From: Owenia fusiformis
Lineage: Eukaryota > Annelida > Polychaeta > Sabellida > Oweniidae
Length of the DNA stretch: 64,000 nucleotides
Assembly: GCA_903813345.2 (NCBI GenBank)
Contig: CAIIXF020000007.1
Coordinates: 32,708,698 to 32,772,697, forward strand
Direction of reading: 5' to 3'
In this document: in pieces, positions 22,330 to 34,283 of the stretch
Layout: every line of letters begins with the position of its first letter
Position numbering within the stretch: the first letter of the stretch is position 1
Notes under the pieces: model-generated
What the model was told of the DNA's origin: nothing
The model's input: the letters and a program-made list of their open reading frames with translations, nothing else
The model's database searches: none
Made by a program: the position numbers and the translations under genes

Positions 22330-22920
22330 AGAAAACAAGATGGCCGCCCAAAAGTTAATCAGCTCTAGTACTTGATATCCTCTATCATTTGTGTAAATTT
22401 GAAGGAAATCCGATGAGCGGTTTTCCTGAAATGGCGATGACAAGATTTTTCGAAAAACCTTCAAAATGGCCACCAGAAAACAAGATGGCCGCCCAAAAGT
22501 TAATCAGCTCTAGTACTTGATATCCTCTATCATGTGTGTAAATTTGAAGGAAATCCGATGAGCGGATTTTCTGAAATGGCGATGACAAGATTTTTCAAAA
22601 AATCTTCAAAATGGCTGCCAGAAAACAAGATGGCCGCCCAAAAGTTAATCAGCTCTAGTACTTGATATCCTCTATCATTTGTGTAAATTTGAAGGAAATC
22701 CGATGAGCGGTTTTCCTGAAATGGCGATGACAAGATTTTTCGAAAAACCTTCAAAATGGCCACCAGAAAACAAGATGGCTGCATATGCTCTATCATCTCT
22801 GCGAATTTGGAGAAAATCTGATGAGCAGTTTTCCTTAAACGGCGATGACAAAAAGCGGAACGATCGCGACCACGATCACGATCACGACCACGACCACCAC
22901 TAATATGACAACTATATCCC
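22330..22920 (+). mobile_element. Pearl-like family E (about 145-bp units) ending in a CACGAT microsatellite
   Basis: Three and a half near-identical units start with AAGATGGCCGCCCAAAAGTT at about 22337, 22482 and 22627. The tail at 22858-22903 is a GACCACGATCACGATCACGA hexamer repeat and then TATATCCCACCGATGGTGTG. Non-coding. Confidence 0.65.
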
Positions 22921-22924
22921 ACCG

Positions 22925-24060
22925 ATGGTGTGATAAAAAGTTGAAACAAGACCTTTTTGACCTTGAGAAGGTCATTGAAGGTCAAATCTCAAATCTAAAG
23001 TCAGATTTGAACTTCTGATAACTTGTAGATGATTTTGAAAAAGAAAATTGGTCAATTTGAAGCGAGTTGAAAAAATACCTTTTTGACCTTCTGATGTTGA
23101 AAAGGTCAAATCTTAAAGGTGCAATAGCCAGAAGTCAGGAATAATTCCTTAGATCCAAAATAAATCGTTGGTGCCTCAAACATGCCCCCAAGAATGGCTA
23201 TGACCTGAACTTACTTTTTTCAAAATACCGGAGCCTGAAAATAATCACTCATCTAGATATGGACGAAAGAAATTACAGTTTCGTTCGACTGTGAGAGCAA
23301 AATTGAAGCTGAGCTAAATGATTTTAGTTTGTCGTAAAATTGACCTCATTTAACTACGCCATCTGGTGAATGAATCATTGTTTTTGAGTCATATCATTCG
23401 TTGTTTTGTGTCACATGACCTACCTTTAGACCTTTTGCCACTTATCGTAAGTTAATGGAATTAAAATGAAATATTTCGATCCAAGAAGAAAATTTGCACA
23501 AAAATTATAAACTCTGCTTGACATAATCTTTATCACTCTATCGTCTTCTTGATGAGACACACCGGAACTTGGGATTAATAGCCATTCAACCAAGCCACAC
23601 AAAGTATGTGTATTAGTTGTTCAACAGGTTCAATTGTGTTAATATTTCCAGGCATTTGACCTTTAAATTTAAAGTCAGATTTGAACATCTAAAAACATGC
23701 AGATGATTTTGAAAAAAATTGAAGTCAGTTATTGGAAGTTGTAAGAAGTTGTCACAGACACTGATCGCCAACCACTAACCATCTTCAAAAAATGGAGACC
23801 AAAATAATATGTCACCACTTTTTGGTGGTGACATAAAAATACAGTTTTGACCTTGAGGTCATACATTGAAGGTCGAATCAGTCAGATTTAAAAAGTCAAG
23901 ACGTTTTCGACCTTTCTTTGACCTTGAGAAGGTCAAATCTTAAATCTAATGTCAGATTTGAACTTATGATGACATGTAGATAATTTTGAAAAAAGACCTT
24001 TTTGAACCTTTTTTTACCACCCTGCCGTGTTAAGGCAATACACATCACTAAAATCCTCAT
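22925..24060 (+). repeat. Family D repeats rich in AGGTCA half-sites
   Basis: Units of about 130-140 bp near 22930, 23060, 23640, 23850 and 23960 share AAAGTCAGATTTGAACTTCT and GACCTTGAGAAGGTCA. Relatives occur at 22125-22200, 42780-42835 and 55135-55390. About 23820 reads GTGGTGACATAAAAA, the end also seen at 1640. Between units, 23110-23630 shows no gene. Confidence 0.6.
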
Positions 24061-24640
24061 TTTCACAGAAGAAAATTGAACTAAATCCATCAACTAGTAT
24101 TTGAGTTATCATTTTTCATGAAAGTGGTGGCCATTTTGAATATCCCAGATGCGAGTAGAAATAATCTCAATTTACGTCATTAACAATTCAAAATTTAATT
24201 TTGTTTGAAAATGTGACTTCTAGGTCGGGGAGATCACGCATAGACCCAATGTTGTAAAACCACAAAAAGTGAAATATCTTTTCTTGTGTTGGGTAGATAA
24301 TATTTTCTTTTACTGGACATATATTAATTTGTATAACTATCAGATACATAAAGGTAATATGAAAAGTGAACCACTAAAACTGATGTATATTCAAGTTTAA
24401 GGGAATTTTGTAATACTCTGCCATGTTAATTCCCCCGAATCAGCCACCTGGTGGCGAAACTGGTAACTACCTACTCGCATCTGAGTAATTGAGTGGCCAC
24501 ATTGAAAAATTTCTTCTCAAGTAGAGGTCCTACACACATAAAGCATAAGCCTGTAAAAATTGAATCAAATCCATCAATCAGTATTTGAGGTATTGTCACT
24601 TCTCTATATCCCCCTCAAACTTCGTTTGGTGGGATAGGTG
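24060..24640 (+). mobile_element. Pearl-like family A element interrupted by a MITE
   Basis: The module CAACTAGTATTTGAGTTATC and GTGGTGGCCATTTTGAAT continues, after the insertion at 24146-24483, with TTGAAAAATTTCTTCTCAAG and the tail TATATCCCCCTCAAACTTCG TTTGGTGGGAT. It lies about 100 bp past ACL4 exon 4. Confidence 0.6.
24146..24483. mobile_element. 338-bp MITE with 13-bp TIRs
   Basis: Ends CAGATGCGAGTAG and CTACTCGCATCTG are perfect inverted repeats. The pearl-like sequence resumes on each side. Non-coding. Confidence 0.75.
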
Positions 24641-24739
24641 ATACAGTTAATCCAAAAATTGTATAGCACAATTTGAAAATATCATTGATATTTAACTACA
24701 GTGGTCATATTATTTTAAGGACTGCAATTCTGTAGTTAC

Positions 24740-24900
24740 CTCCTTATTCTGTTGCTCTAGTAAACTCTCTTCCATCAATGCTATACCTTTCTGGAAGAAT
24801 GTCACAGCATCTACTCCTTCACATAGCTGCCCTAAGTACATATATTTGCTGTGTCCATTATCAGGGCTCAACTCAACTGCCCTACCGAAACACTGCTTGG
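24740..24900 (-). CDS. ACL4: ACL4 exon 4 (second TPR)
   Basis: Acceptor CTTAG at 24901, donor GTAACT below 24740. It encodes KQCFGRAVELSPDNGHSKYM, then YLGQLCEGVDAVTFFQKGIA and LMEESLLEQQNKE. The first part is a second TPR helix pair with ELSPDNG. The YLGQL.EG.(D)A...F.KGI pattern is typical of Acl4-like proteins. The exon has 161 nt and ends in phase 0. Confidence 0.85.
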
Positions 24901-25211
24901 CTAAGGAAAGCAAACTGCATGTTCAAGGTTTACAATGAAGGGACAAAACATGGCAGTTACAAAATGGGGAAGTTTATAATTTGTTAAATTTTGTCAGTTT
25001 GGGGAGAACAGAAAGTACATGGTATCATAAAATTTTAAGTTTCATATTCAAAACAATTTAGTCCATTTTCCATTTTATGATGTCATCATTTGAAGTTAAT
25101 AGTTACATGTAAGTAATCATCATTTCCTCAAAACAGAGTACTCAGATTGAAGTACTAATGTTACATTTTATTAATTTATATATTTTTGTTAAATGGATAC
25201 ATGTTTGGCAC

Positions 25212-25347
25212 TTTCATTGTTGCCAACCTCAAGCAGAAGTTGCCCAGAAAGTTCCAATGCTCTAAGGTTGTCAGGTTCCAGTTCAACAGCTCGTTGGCAA
25301 AACTTTTGTGCCAATTCATATTTGAACTCATCAAGGTATTCAGCTAC
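25212..25347 (-). CDS. ACL4: ACL4 exon 3 (first TPR)
   Basis: After the acceptor ATACAG this exon encodes VAEYLDEFKYELAQKFCQRA, then VELEPDNLRALELSGQLLLE and VGNNE. This is a clear TPR with the [A]xxF..RAVELEPDN pattern. I place the donor at AAA|GTGCCA (25212, phase 1) because exon 4 begins with two bases of a split codon. The alternative GAG|GTTGGC donor at 25228 would be phase 0 and out of frame with exon 4. The next bases read SAKH in frame, which looks like the family's SAKQ motif continuing into exon 4, so the junction may have shifted here. Confidence 0.82.
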
Positions 25348-25384
25348 CTGTATGTACAAATAAATGACAACTGAAAAATAGTAC

Positions 25385-25860
25385 AGTGGATACTGGGACC
25401 ACATGGTATTGTTCAAAAAGAGAAAAGGAATGATGGCTAAAATGGCAGACAATAAAAAATGATAAATACATTTTTATTGGCATTCAACTTTCATTGGTTT
25501 AATGCTCATTTAACAAATAGGTTAAGTTTCATCAAAGTGCATATTTGTTAGACAAAAGTTAACAAATTATTACATGAGAATTGCCATTTCTTTTTACTTT
25601 GGTTGATGTTGAACAAAAAAAACTTAAAACGGGAATCCTATCAACAGAGGTTTAAAACAAATGGTCTAAAAGTGGATTTCAAAATTGGTGAGATTTTAAA
25701 CCAGGAGTCATAGGGGGGTTTTCTGTATCGATATTGAAAAAAAAAGAATTTAAAACGAGAATGACAGAGGTTTTAAAACGTGCCACTGTTGTCGGCTGAC
25801 AGATGGACGACAGACAAGTGAGTGATTGCAAAAGCTAACCATGTGATGTGAGCTAATAAA
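25385..25860 (+). mobile_element. Pearl-like family B, short copy
   Basis: Head GGATACTGGGACCACATGGT and AATGATGGCTAAAATGGCAG, one diverged core, and tail GATGGACGACAGACAAGTGA GTGATTGC. It begins 38 bp from ACL4 exon 3, inside intron 2. Non-coding. Confidence 0.65.
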
Positions 25861-26873
25861 AAGATTCATAAGCCATGTAGGTTAAATAAGAGTAAATGAA
25901 TCACCTTTGTCTAGATTCCCCTTGACAAATATAGATAATTTAGCAGTTTTGATGCTCATAAGATCCTTTCTGTCCTCAAATTAAGCTTTCACAGCAATTT
26001 CAATCTAAAATTGACGTTACCTGAGGTTACTACTCATACAACATATATTGCAGCTTGTGAGTTAGCACCACATAATTCCGATTAGACATTGGCTATATAT
26101 AAAGAAATCTAATTTAAAGTGCTTTAAGAATGTAGTTGAAGTTAAAGGGGTAATAAGGTCACAAAAGTGTGATCCATTACAATATTAAGTATTTTATTAA
26201 AAAGATCGGCTGGGTAAATACATATGCGATCGATTGATGCATACGCAAACATATTCATTTCAATTTGGAGACCTCCACTCTGGCTCAGAATTGTGTAAGT
26301 CGCCATATTGCCTTCTTTATTGTACTGCATAATTAATGAGTGACGTCACATCAACAGAGATCGGGGATCACTTTGACTTTGAGAAAAATGGAAAATAAAA
26401 TTTAAAGATTAAGCAAATCAGCACAAAAATCATGTTAATTATCGCTATTTAGCATCAAATAGACTGTCAATGTAGGATTTGAGGTATAGTTTAACTTTTG
26501 TGTCATGGTAGGTGTGAATATTTTCGAAACAGATGCGTGATATATACACATATTTCGGACCAAATGCGTGACATGAACGGCAATCGTGTAAAGAAACCAG
26601 GTTTAAACACTGATTTTGACTGTTGACAAAAATCATGAAAAGAGAGAATGAGGCAACTTGTTAGAAACCATGACATGAAATTGTGAATGAAAAAAATATT
26701 ATTGTGGAGTTATTTTTGGAATTCATCATATACACTTCTGTGTATTAGTTTCTAAAGGTCTTTCAGTTCAAGTTAGAAAAGTGAAAACTGATTGAAAAAA
26801 TCATGCAAACGTAAACCGAAAGTAGCGAACGGAGTTACTGAGCGGAATTGGAGATTTATCTTTTAATTTAAAA
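25861..26873. other. Gene-free stretch with a GCGTGA-motif repeat
   Basis: No gene recognised. 26515-26620 belongs to a dispersed family with GCGTGA/TCACGC words (see 42880-43330, 59960-60185, 61395-61640). 26140-26165 resembles one end of the MITE at 33912-34283. Confidence 0.4.
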
Positions 26874-27334
26874 TTAAAGCTGCACATCGCTCTAGAACAC
26901 AATCTTGGGTGAACAAATGAGGCAAATCTTGTTTACAAATACTTACGATAAATGTGTCATAATGAGGATTTTTCTTTGAATTGCTTTGATTGTCGCTGAC
27001 AATATTATTTTTGGAAGGTTTCTAAATTAAGAACGTGACGTCACTGCTGAATTAGAACATTCAATATTAGTAGCGTAAATTACTCTTAAGGTGTCTTAGA
27101 TCATGATGTTGGTCTTGTGGTAGAATGCTCGCCGTGGGCACAGATGTCAGTGGATCGAATCCCACTCGGGAATTAATTTTTGTTCTTAACTAAATGATTG
27201 TGCTTTGATATTACGCAGAGAAACATTTTTTAATCATGTCAAACACTCGATCTTTAGTAATCTTGTTGGCTGTATGAAAATATAAAAATAATGTATGTCG
27301 AAATATTGCGTTTTAGATCAATGTGCGGGTTTAA
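26874..27334 (+). mobile_element. TTAA MITE carrying a tRNA-Gly-like sequence, oldest copy
   Basis: The ends TAAAGCTGCACATCGCTC and (reversed) TAAACCCGCACATTGATC are inverted repeats with TTAA at both edges. A tRNA-like stretch at about 27104-27172 has an A box (TGGTCTTGTGG) and a weaker B box (GGATCGAATCC). About 459 bp. Sisters: 38646-39144 (full), 37951-38260 (partial), 61905-62060 (3' part). Confidence 0.7.
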
Positions 27335-27494
27335 TATCACTGTTAACACCAAAATCCATTCTATGTATGGTAAGAAATCATTAAAATACAGTAAAAAAAA
27401 GACAAACACAATGCACAAAAGACTGGGTGTAGTTTACTCACTTCGAGAGCCATGTTAGATTTTGAAACTTATGGCTCTCAAACGCGGAAGTGAA

Positions 27495-27968
27495 CAGCTG
27501 ATCAATAGTGACCTTTGAAATCGAATTAAGTCGATCCGCGGCTTATTTTTGGTCTCTAACTGTGTCTTACGTCAGTATCATCAATCCGTGTAAGTATTGG
27601 AGCGCTGAAGTACTTCCTTTTCGATCGACTTGTAATTGTTAGTCGAGTGAATCTTTTTACTGCCAAATTCCAATATGGCGTTTTCTGCTCGGACATTTTC
27701 GTAAATCTCCGGAGGTTGTCCGAACCTAACTAATTCTCAAAATTCATTTCGTTCGTTGCGTATCTCGCTCCTAGCAAGCCGCCATATTGGAAATAGGTCT
27801 AAAAAACATTCACTCGATGAACCATTTACAAGTCTTGATCGAAAAAGAAGTATTCCAGCGCTCTAATACTTACACAGATTGATGATACTGATGTAAGACA
27901 CAGTTAGAGACCAAAAGTAAGCCGCGGATCGACTTAATTCGATTTCAAAGGTCACAATCATTCAGCTG
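27495..27968. mobile_element. 474-bp palindromic foldback element
   Basis: CAGCTG at both ends; arms 27509-27655 and 27808-27955 pair at roughly nine bases in ten. The middle is also inverted (CCAATATGGCG ... CGCCATATTGG). About the first 30 bases of each side differ only slightly. Non-coding. Confidence 0.8.
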
Positions 27969-28261
27969 TCCAAATGCTCAGTTGGAAAGCTATTATATCA
28001 AAATCCAAATAGCTTTCGCAGGAAGTAAGGTGTAGTGGTTTTATGTCACTATTATCAATTAAAAAGTCAAAATTAAAAATCATAAATAAATTCATCATTT
28101 TAGAAATTTAAAAAAAAATTATATCTTTATTTCCCCAATTATACATAAATCAACATATTAAGATAAACAGAGAGCCAACCATTACTTCTGCTTTAAGCTC
28201 TTGGCAAGGGTAATCTTAGGGGGAATCATGTAACATTTATGACAATTTTAATGTATTCTAC

Positions 28262-28338
28262 CTTATCCAGAAGCTGATCTACTGTATATTTCTGAGTGGT
28301 GTTTGCAGAGCTATCACCAGACTCTTGTTTTTTCTTGC
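28262..28338 (-). CDS. ACL4: ACL4 exon 2
   Basis: The acceptor is TTTCAG and the donor GTAGAA, which is weaker than the others. The 77 nt complete the Gly codon split by intron 1 and encode KKKQESGDSSANTTQ followed by KYTVDQLLDK, the helix that opens the TPR domain in the family. It ends in phase 0. It lies 12.3 kb from exon 1; the intron between them is almost wholly repeats. Confidence 0.82.
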
Positions 28339-28499
28339 CTGAAATATAATAGAAGATACAATTTATCTGGGTAATTGTCCAAATCCATTGTGCACTTCTC
28401 CCAGTTTTCTAGGAACTCGGAGGAGTTGGAATGATGATATCTGCAAGTGAAAAAGTTGGTGAATTATCTTGGGAGTAAACGTTTTGACTTACTTAAACT

Positions 28500-29400
28500 A
28501 GATTACCGCAATGCCAAAGCGGAGCAAATTCCAGTGAACAGCCATGGTTGCAATTTTTACAAAATCTTTCTACTACTTTTTCACTTACAGCAGAAATTGT
28601 AAAATAACACACATAAAAATGGCCACCTTGTCCCTCACTAGCCATATTGTCATAAGAAAGTGTAATATGCTTCTAAGAAGACACATATATTTTCAAAATG
28701 GCTGCCTACTAGCCCAAAGTGTCATGAGGCAGTAGTCAGTGTGCCATGCTTATGAGTATTCACATTTCTTACTAGAAAACAGCAACTCCACTGAGTACCA
28801 AATCCCACAGAACAAAAACTGGTTGGATAAAGACTGGTTGAAAAGAGCTCCCTTGTCCCTAGGTATCAGTATATAAGATTTGAACCCAATCTGTCAACTG
28901 GTATTTGAGTAATCAAAGATTATAATTTTTAAGAATAATGGCAGCCATTTTGAAATTCAGGTACCATCTTGGAAATTTCTTCTCGAGCCTAGCTCCTTTA
29001 TCTCAAGGCATAAGAATATAAAATTTGAACCAAATCCGTCCACTGGTACTTGAGTAATCAAAGATTACAATTCTTGCGTAAAATAGTGGCCATTTTGAAA
29101 TTTAGTAGCCACCTTGAAAATGTCTTCTTGAGTGGAGCTCTCATGTCACCAAATCCATCAACTGGTTTTTGAGATATCAAAGATTACATTTTCTAATGAA
29201 ATATGGCGGCCATTTTGAAATTTGGTAGCTATCTTGAAAATGTCTTTTTGAGTGGAGCTCTCGTGTTTTAAGGCGTGTAAAATTTGAACCAATTCCATCG
29301 ACTGGTTTTTGAGTTATCAATGATCATGAATGGTGGCCATCTTGAAATTCAGCTGCCATCTTGAATTCCTTCTCAACCAGAGCTCCTGTGTACCAACAGG
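28500..29400 (+). mobile_element. Two abutting pearl-like pieces (family C then family A)
   Basis: 28500-28770 starts with CGCAATGCCAAAGCGGAGCA and family C modules. 28765-29400 starts with AGAAAACAGCAACTCCACTG and holds four to five family A modules with ATGGCNGCCATTTTGAAATT. Neither has a microsatellite tail. Non-coding; intron 1 of ACL4. Confidence 0.6.
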
Positions 29401-29458
29401 TACTTGAGTTTTTTTGTTTTTTTATTTATTTTTTAATCAATTTATCACGCGGTCCTAA

Positions 29459-29845
29459 CTTCGACCGTTAATTTGAATTTTTGACCTACCAGATGCTTGA
29501 AAATCAAGGATTGTGAGTCTCATACTGCACCGTTTTTCTTCAAACTTATACCATTAAAAGCAAAACAAAATTGCCTTTCTGTCGGTGCATTACCTTATTG
29601 TAAAGAGTCCCTCGTGTTAGCAGCGTTTTGGTCCCCAGCTGTAAGGAGGTCTTCTTACAGCTTGGGACTAAAATGCCGCTGGAAGTAGGGACTCTGTTTA
29701 AGAGAATAATGTACCATCAGAAAGGGATTTTTTTATGCTTTGAATGGAACAAGTTTGAAGAAAAACAGTGCAGTATGAGACTCGTAATCCTTGATTTTCA
29801 AACATCAGGTAGGTCAAAAATTCAAATTAACTGTCGAAGTTAGTA
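29459..29845. mobile_element. 390-bp palindromic element, copy 1
   Basis: Nearly perfect inverted repeat: begins CGACCGTTAATTTGAATTTTT and ends with its complement. A second copy lies at 55987-56370. Because it is palindromic, its two strands give almost the same peptide, so long open frames here are not genes. Confidence 0.8.
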
Positions 29846-29859
29846 CCGCATGTTTATTA

Positions 29860-31850
29860 ACTTAAGTTACAATGGTACTAACTAGTATACAGAACTTAAA
29901 ATGCTTATAGATTTTACTATTTACTTATTTTTACTTAGTTTCCAAATTTCAAACTTGTGTTTAAATACTAGCTGGTTTCTATGGCATTTGTTCTCAAAAT
30001 CTCCCTCATTGTTATAAAATAAAATTTCTTGTTCAACAAGCCAGAAAAGGGCTACCCCCGCTGTTGTTTTTTGACTACCTGACCGTGCGTCACCAATTAA
30101 AGACTGTATGGCAACCATAGCTTATATGCCTCCTTGGAATCAAAATACGCCACATGGCTGCCTTCGAAAATGTGACTTCTATAATACGTATCTGTCCTGA
30201 CCGCAGAAATGCTAAGGGATCGTTAAATGTTGTTAGCTGCAGAAATGAAAGACCATGCGTATGGCGTTGCTGAAGCAAATGTGACCAAGGCTTAAATTCA
30301 GTGACGAACTCAGTGGCAAACTCAATGTGTCTTCACATTTATATCGACATTTTCAGAGATGTAACAAAAATGATGTAGCATTTTATGGTTTAAAATATTT
30401 GGTGGTTCAATGAAAATTTGCCTAAAATATTGATAAATTTTACCCATTATCAATAATATAAGTTATTCAATGATTCGAGTGAAATACAGAAAATATTCTT
30501 CCTGAGGATGTCTGTTTTTCATGATGCGCTAGCAAACCTGATTTAAACCATTTTCTATTGGTCAAGTGCTTAATGGTTGATTATAAGTTATACCTCACAA
30601 GTGATGGTATCGGTATCATTCAATGACATACTAGACTTTCTAGAATGCTGATTTAGACCGATAAATAGCAAAAGCGATACAAAATATCATCAATTTTATT
30701 TCGTTCAGTGTAAAAACGTGACTTTGAATTCCCAGGAGCAATTTTCAAGGGACACAGTTTTTGAAAATCAGTACATCCCAGGGATGAAATCTTGGACAAA
30801 CCTACTGAAAACACTACCTGGGAATAAAGTGTAGGACATATCAGGAATTTAAATCCAGTACAAACAGCCCTAGAGATAATGGTCCTGGAATAGTAACCCT
30901 AGGTTAGGTGTGGTTGGGACCACACAGTATACCACTTGGCACTGTATTCCCCAGGATCTTATTAGGGACTAGGTCAGTCTGACACTATTTCTTATTTCGG
31001 TAGGACTAGAAATGCTTTCATACTGGTATTACAAAAATAAAACTTGAAAATTTGGTATTAAACACAGACTGGTTGGTATATTAGGAAATGTATCCATTTT
31101 TGTATCTACTGAACTAAGATGTGAGCCCGTTTTCATATTTTACTGAGTTCATTTACGTAACTTAAGTGAGGAAGTAATTATTGATGATTTCGAAGTCTTA
31201 CAAGGTGATTCGTTCGCAAAAGCTTATATTTTCTGAAGCATAAGACCAAGAGTTATGTCTGTGCCAAAAAGGTAGTAATGATTTTGACTATATCTCACAG
31301 AATCTTGGAAAAACAAATTTTATTGAATAATGGTTGCGCCATGATCTGTTTTCGTAATTCACTTTATGAGTTCCTCCACAGTGAAAATGGAAGCCACAAT
31401 TTTAACATTTATTCCATGTTGTCCAGGCTAGGTTAAAGGATCCATTCTCAAGGGCAGAGAATTGGGATGAAAATGTAAAAATACAGTAAATTGAACTGAA
31501 ATTAAATGAAACACAATGAATTATGTAATATGATGAAATATTTTCTTGGATTGAAAATATTACGTATAGTTTTTGTTATGATATGAAATAGCTATGTACC
31601 CACACATTTCGCACACCACTGAAACTTGTCTAATTTTCTTAAATCTATTTTGTTCAAGAATTAAATAAATCATTCAAGGCCTGAGGAATTAAATGAAACA
31701 CATTTAACTTTAACGATAAATAAATGACATATTTTAGCAGAATAACAACATGTACCTTCAGTACATTGCAAAAATAGATCTACTGTATATAGCGACACAG
31801 AGAATCTAGAACATTTACATTTTACATTTACATATTGCACATTTGCAGTT
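29860..31850. other. Intronic stretch without recognisable gene
   Basis: 29920-30080 matches 57250-57370 (shared GTTATAAAATAAAATTTCTTG). 31388-31640 matches 42300-42530 (shared ACATTTATTCCATGTTGTC). The remainder, 30080-31380, shows nothing I can name. Confidence 0.45.
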
Positions 31851-32580
31851 ATCACCATTCCAAGATTTAATTAGTTTCTTGAACTCTGTTACAGAAACAC
31901 ATATTCTGAGATTAGACTGTTCCATATAAAGCATGCATCAACTCTAAAAGAGTGTCTGCCATGTGTTACAGTATTAGAAGGTGGAACATTTAGAATATTT
32001 TTGTGATGCAAATTGTAACTAGATGTATGCTCCTGTTAGTGTAGTATGTCATCAAGATAACTAGGAGAATGATTATTTATAACTTTGAAGGTTTCTATCG
32101 CAATCTGTCTTTGTCTACCTAGAGTTAAGGTCAGCAGGCCTGATTTGTCAATAAGAGTATCATAATCAGACTCATGGTCTTATAAACAAAATGGAGACAT
32201 CTCTCTTGGAGCTTTTCTAATTTAAGAGCATATCTCTTGCTGCAATGATGCCATACTATTGCAATCGGGAAAAATTAAAATGTGATAAGGCAAAGGCCTT
32301 AAAGATGGTCATGCGAGTTTTCATGTCTAAGTTTGAGAGTTGTATAAGGACATTGATGTGCTGTCTTAATGCGTAACTCTTAATATGATCATTGAACATG
32401 ATATTGTTATCAAAGACTACTCCAAGGACCTTCACAGATTGCTCTGTTTGAATTAAAGAATTGCCAAAAGTTGGAGTGTCTGGGAGGAAATTGGAGTTAA
32501 TCCTTGAACATTGTAACACCATAGCCTGAAATTTATCCGTTTTTGTTTGGTCATTATCACTGAGTTTGTGTACATTTCAC
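31850..32580 (-). mobile_element. LINE (CR1/Jockey-like) reverse transcriptase C-terminal fragment
   Basis: On the minus strand the fragment starts with an N..K(F)QAMVLQ-type motif, then VKVLGVVFDNNIMFNDHI, the conserved thumb-side motif of non-LTR reverse transcriptases. The 88-codon open part is 32256-32522. Below it, other frames keep KLQERCLHFVYK and later WN-type motifs down to about 31860. It has at least one frameshift near 32260 and several stops, and the 5' part is missing. No target-site duplication recognised. Confidence 0.75.
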
Positions 32581-32589
32581 CTTATTTTT

Positions 32590-33095
32590 TAACTTCAGTT
32601 GAGTCTCAATACTCTAAGCATTATTTTGATACTTAAAACATGGTCAGAATCACTTGCAATTCGCAGGTATTTAGCTTGAAGCACAAATTTCTTACTTTTT
32701 TTGGCCAAAACTCTGCTCATGGACATGACCTCATATCTATTACCAGACTTTATTATACTATGTTAGATATTATAGATAGATGGTGGTGACTGTGCTTACC
32801 TTACACTGTATTGAGGTATAAATAATTTACTGAGCTTAAGGACCCCAACAGAACCCCATAGAGGCCCAAAAAAGGACTTGATACAACCATGGGCTTTCAA
32901 CTCTAATTGAAAGCCCATAATACAACTTCCTGTGCTGGGAATGGTGATATAATATCAAGATGCCATTTATTTATGGTGAGCACACTGTAGTCTACAGTAA
33001 AACTTTAAATGTTAGGAACTACTTTAAATCTGAAAAATAAGCAATTAAGGTTATTCTTTCTAAACAACATTTTTGAAAAAATTCTTGTTTATTCA
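32590..33095. other. Gene-free stretch with one strong hairpin
   Basis: Nothing coding. At about 32889-32922, ATGGGCTTTCAA and TTGAAAGCCCAT form a perfect 12-bp stem around a 6-base loop. Confidence 0.45.
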
Positions 33096-33430
33096 ACTCC
33101 TGATGGTAAACTGTTATGTGCTTGATCAAAGCTCCATATAGTTTAGATTGAATGAATCTGAAGTTGACGAATTGACCACAAATTATGAATTGAACTAGTA
33201 TTTATGAGAAAAGGTCAATCTTTCTGTCAAAGTAGTAGATCACAAACTTGTATATTCTCATTTGCTAAAATCCCAGTCCAAATCCATTACTTTAATTAAT
33301 CTTGAGAAATCACTTGTTTTCCTCGAAACGCTCCGTCGATTTTGGACACAATTTTAGAAATGCTCTTACCATTTTGTTTTGATATTATTTTCAGATTATT
33401 AGAGAAAAATGTGTTGTACTTGTTAGGCAA
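33096..33430 (+). repeat. Dispersed 310-bp repeat, copy 2
   Basis: Same orientation and boundaries as 8999-9310, with one short insertion. Non-coding. 33430-33900 shows no gene. Confidence 0.7.
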
Positions 33431-33911
33431 ATTGAAAATTCCCAACCTGGTGGTGCTACACGTGCAACAAATCGATTTAAGCCTACATTAGATGATGTTA
33501 TGCCTTCATGTGTGCTAAAACATAAAACTATTGAAAGTCAAGCTATATATTTCCTAAATAGATTTTGACTAGTACCCCAGCGTTTCCAGTTCACTGTGTT
33601 AACCAGATCGCAGCGTTTCTTGAATACTAGAAAGTCATTTTAAGACTGGATTTTCGGTCATCAAATCACAATTACGATAATGTATGGTGTGTTGAAGCTT
33701 TGGAACTTGACCAGAATATACTCTAATGCTCTAATCTTGACTCAACTAATAACATGTCTCACCATAAGGGGTTTTGACTGGTAGAATGACTTTTCTTAAA
33801 ATATCAGCATTTCCAGGTCCATGGTAAGAGGCAATGGTGCCTGCAAAACCCGTTATCAACTGAGCCACTGGGCTATAGATGGGTGTTGTAACCAGAACTC
33901 AGAGAACTAAG

Positions 33912-34283
33912 TTAAAGGTGCAACAAGTAGTGCAGAGGGGCCATTCAACGATCATGGACAAGTGTCAAAATATATTTAAGTTTGGATATTTCATCAAGAC
34001 TAACATCTATTTTTATTTTCTACAAAGAAACCCCCTAGATAATCATTATTTCAGCTTATATTCCTCTTGAAATATGGTGGATCTTAAAAATATAAAAGTG
34101 GACGTCCCCTTTTTGAAGCTTTGAACTGAATTTACACTTTTTAATGCCGAAATTGATAATTTATCCATACATTTTAAGAAAATAGGTATGTCGAAGAAGA
34201 TGTTAAGCCAACTGTTGCCTTGATAGCTCAGAAAAAGTTCAAATTTTCCTATTTTCTCTCTACAAGCCTTATTGCCCCTTTAA
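33912..34283 (+). mobile_element. 370-bp TIR element, copy 1
   Basis: Ends TTAAAGGTGCAA and TTGCCCCTTTAA are inverted. A second copy, reversed, is at about 47112-47486 inside the large inverted repeat. Non-coding. Confidence 0.65.

Noticed and set aside
26338-26348. TGACGTCA sites (also near 9830, 27036 and 38867) as host CRE promoters
   Set aside because: They are inside repeats or far from any exon; no start site nearby.
27650-27690. ATGGCGTTTTCTGCTCGG at the centre of a foldback as a coding start
   Set aside because: The frame stops within ten codons and the opposite arm stops sooner; no donor.
29497-29843. Two plus-strand open frames in the palindromic element
   Set aside because: Explained by palindromy; the mirrored strand gives the same peptide and no known protein is matched.
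33820-33880. tRNA-like sequence on the minus strand (TGGCTCAGTTGATAACGGGT)
   Set aside because: An A-box-like stretch only; no B box or cloverleaf could be drawn.
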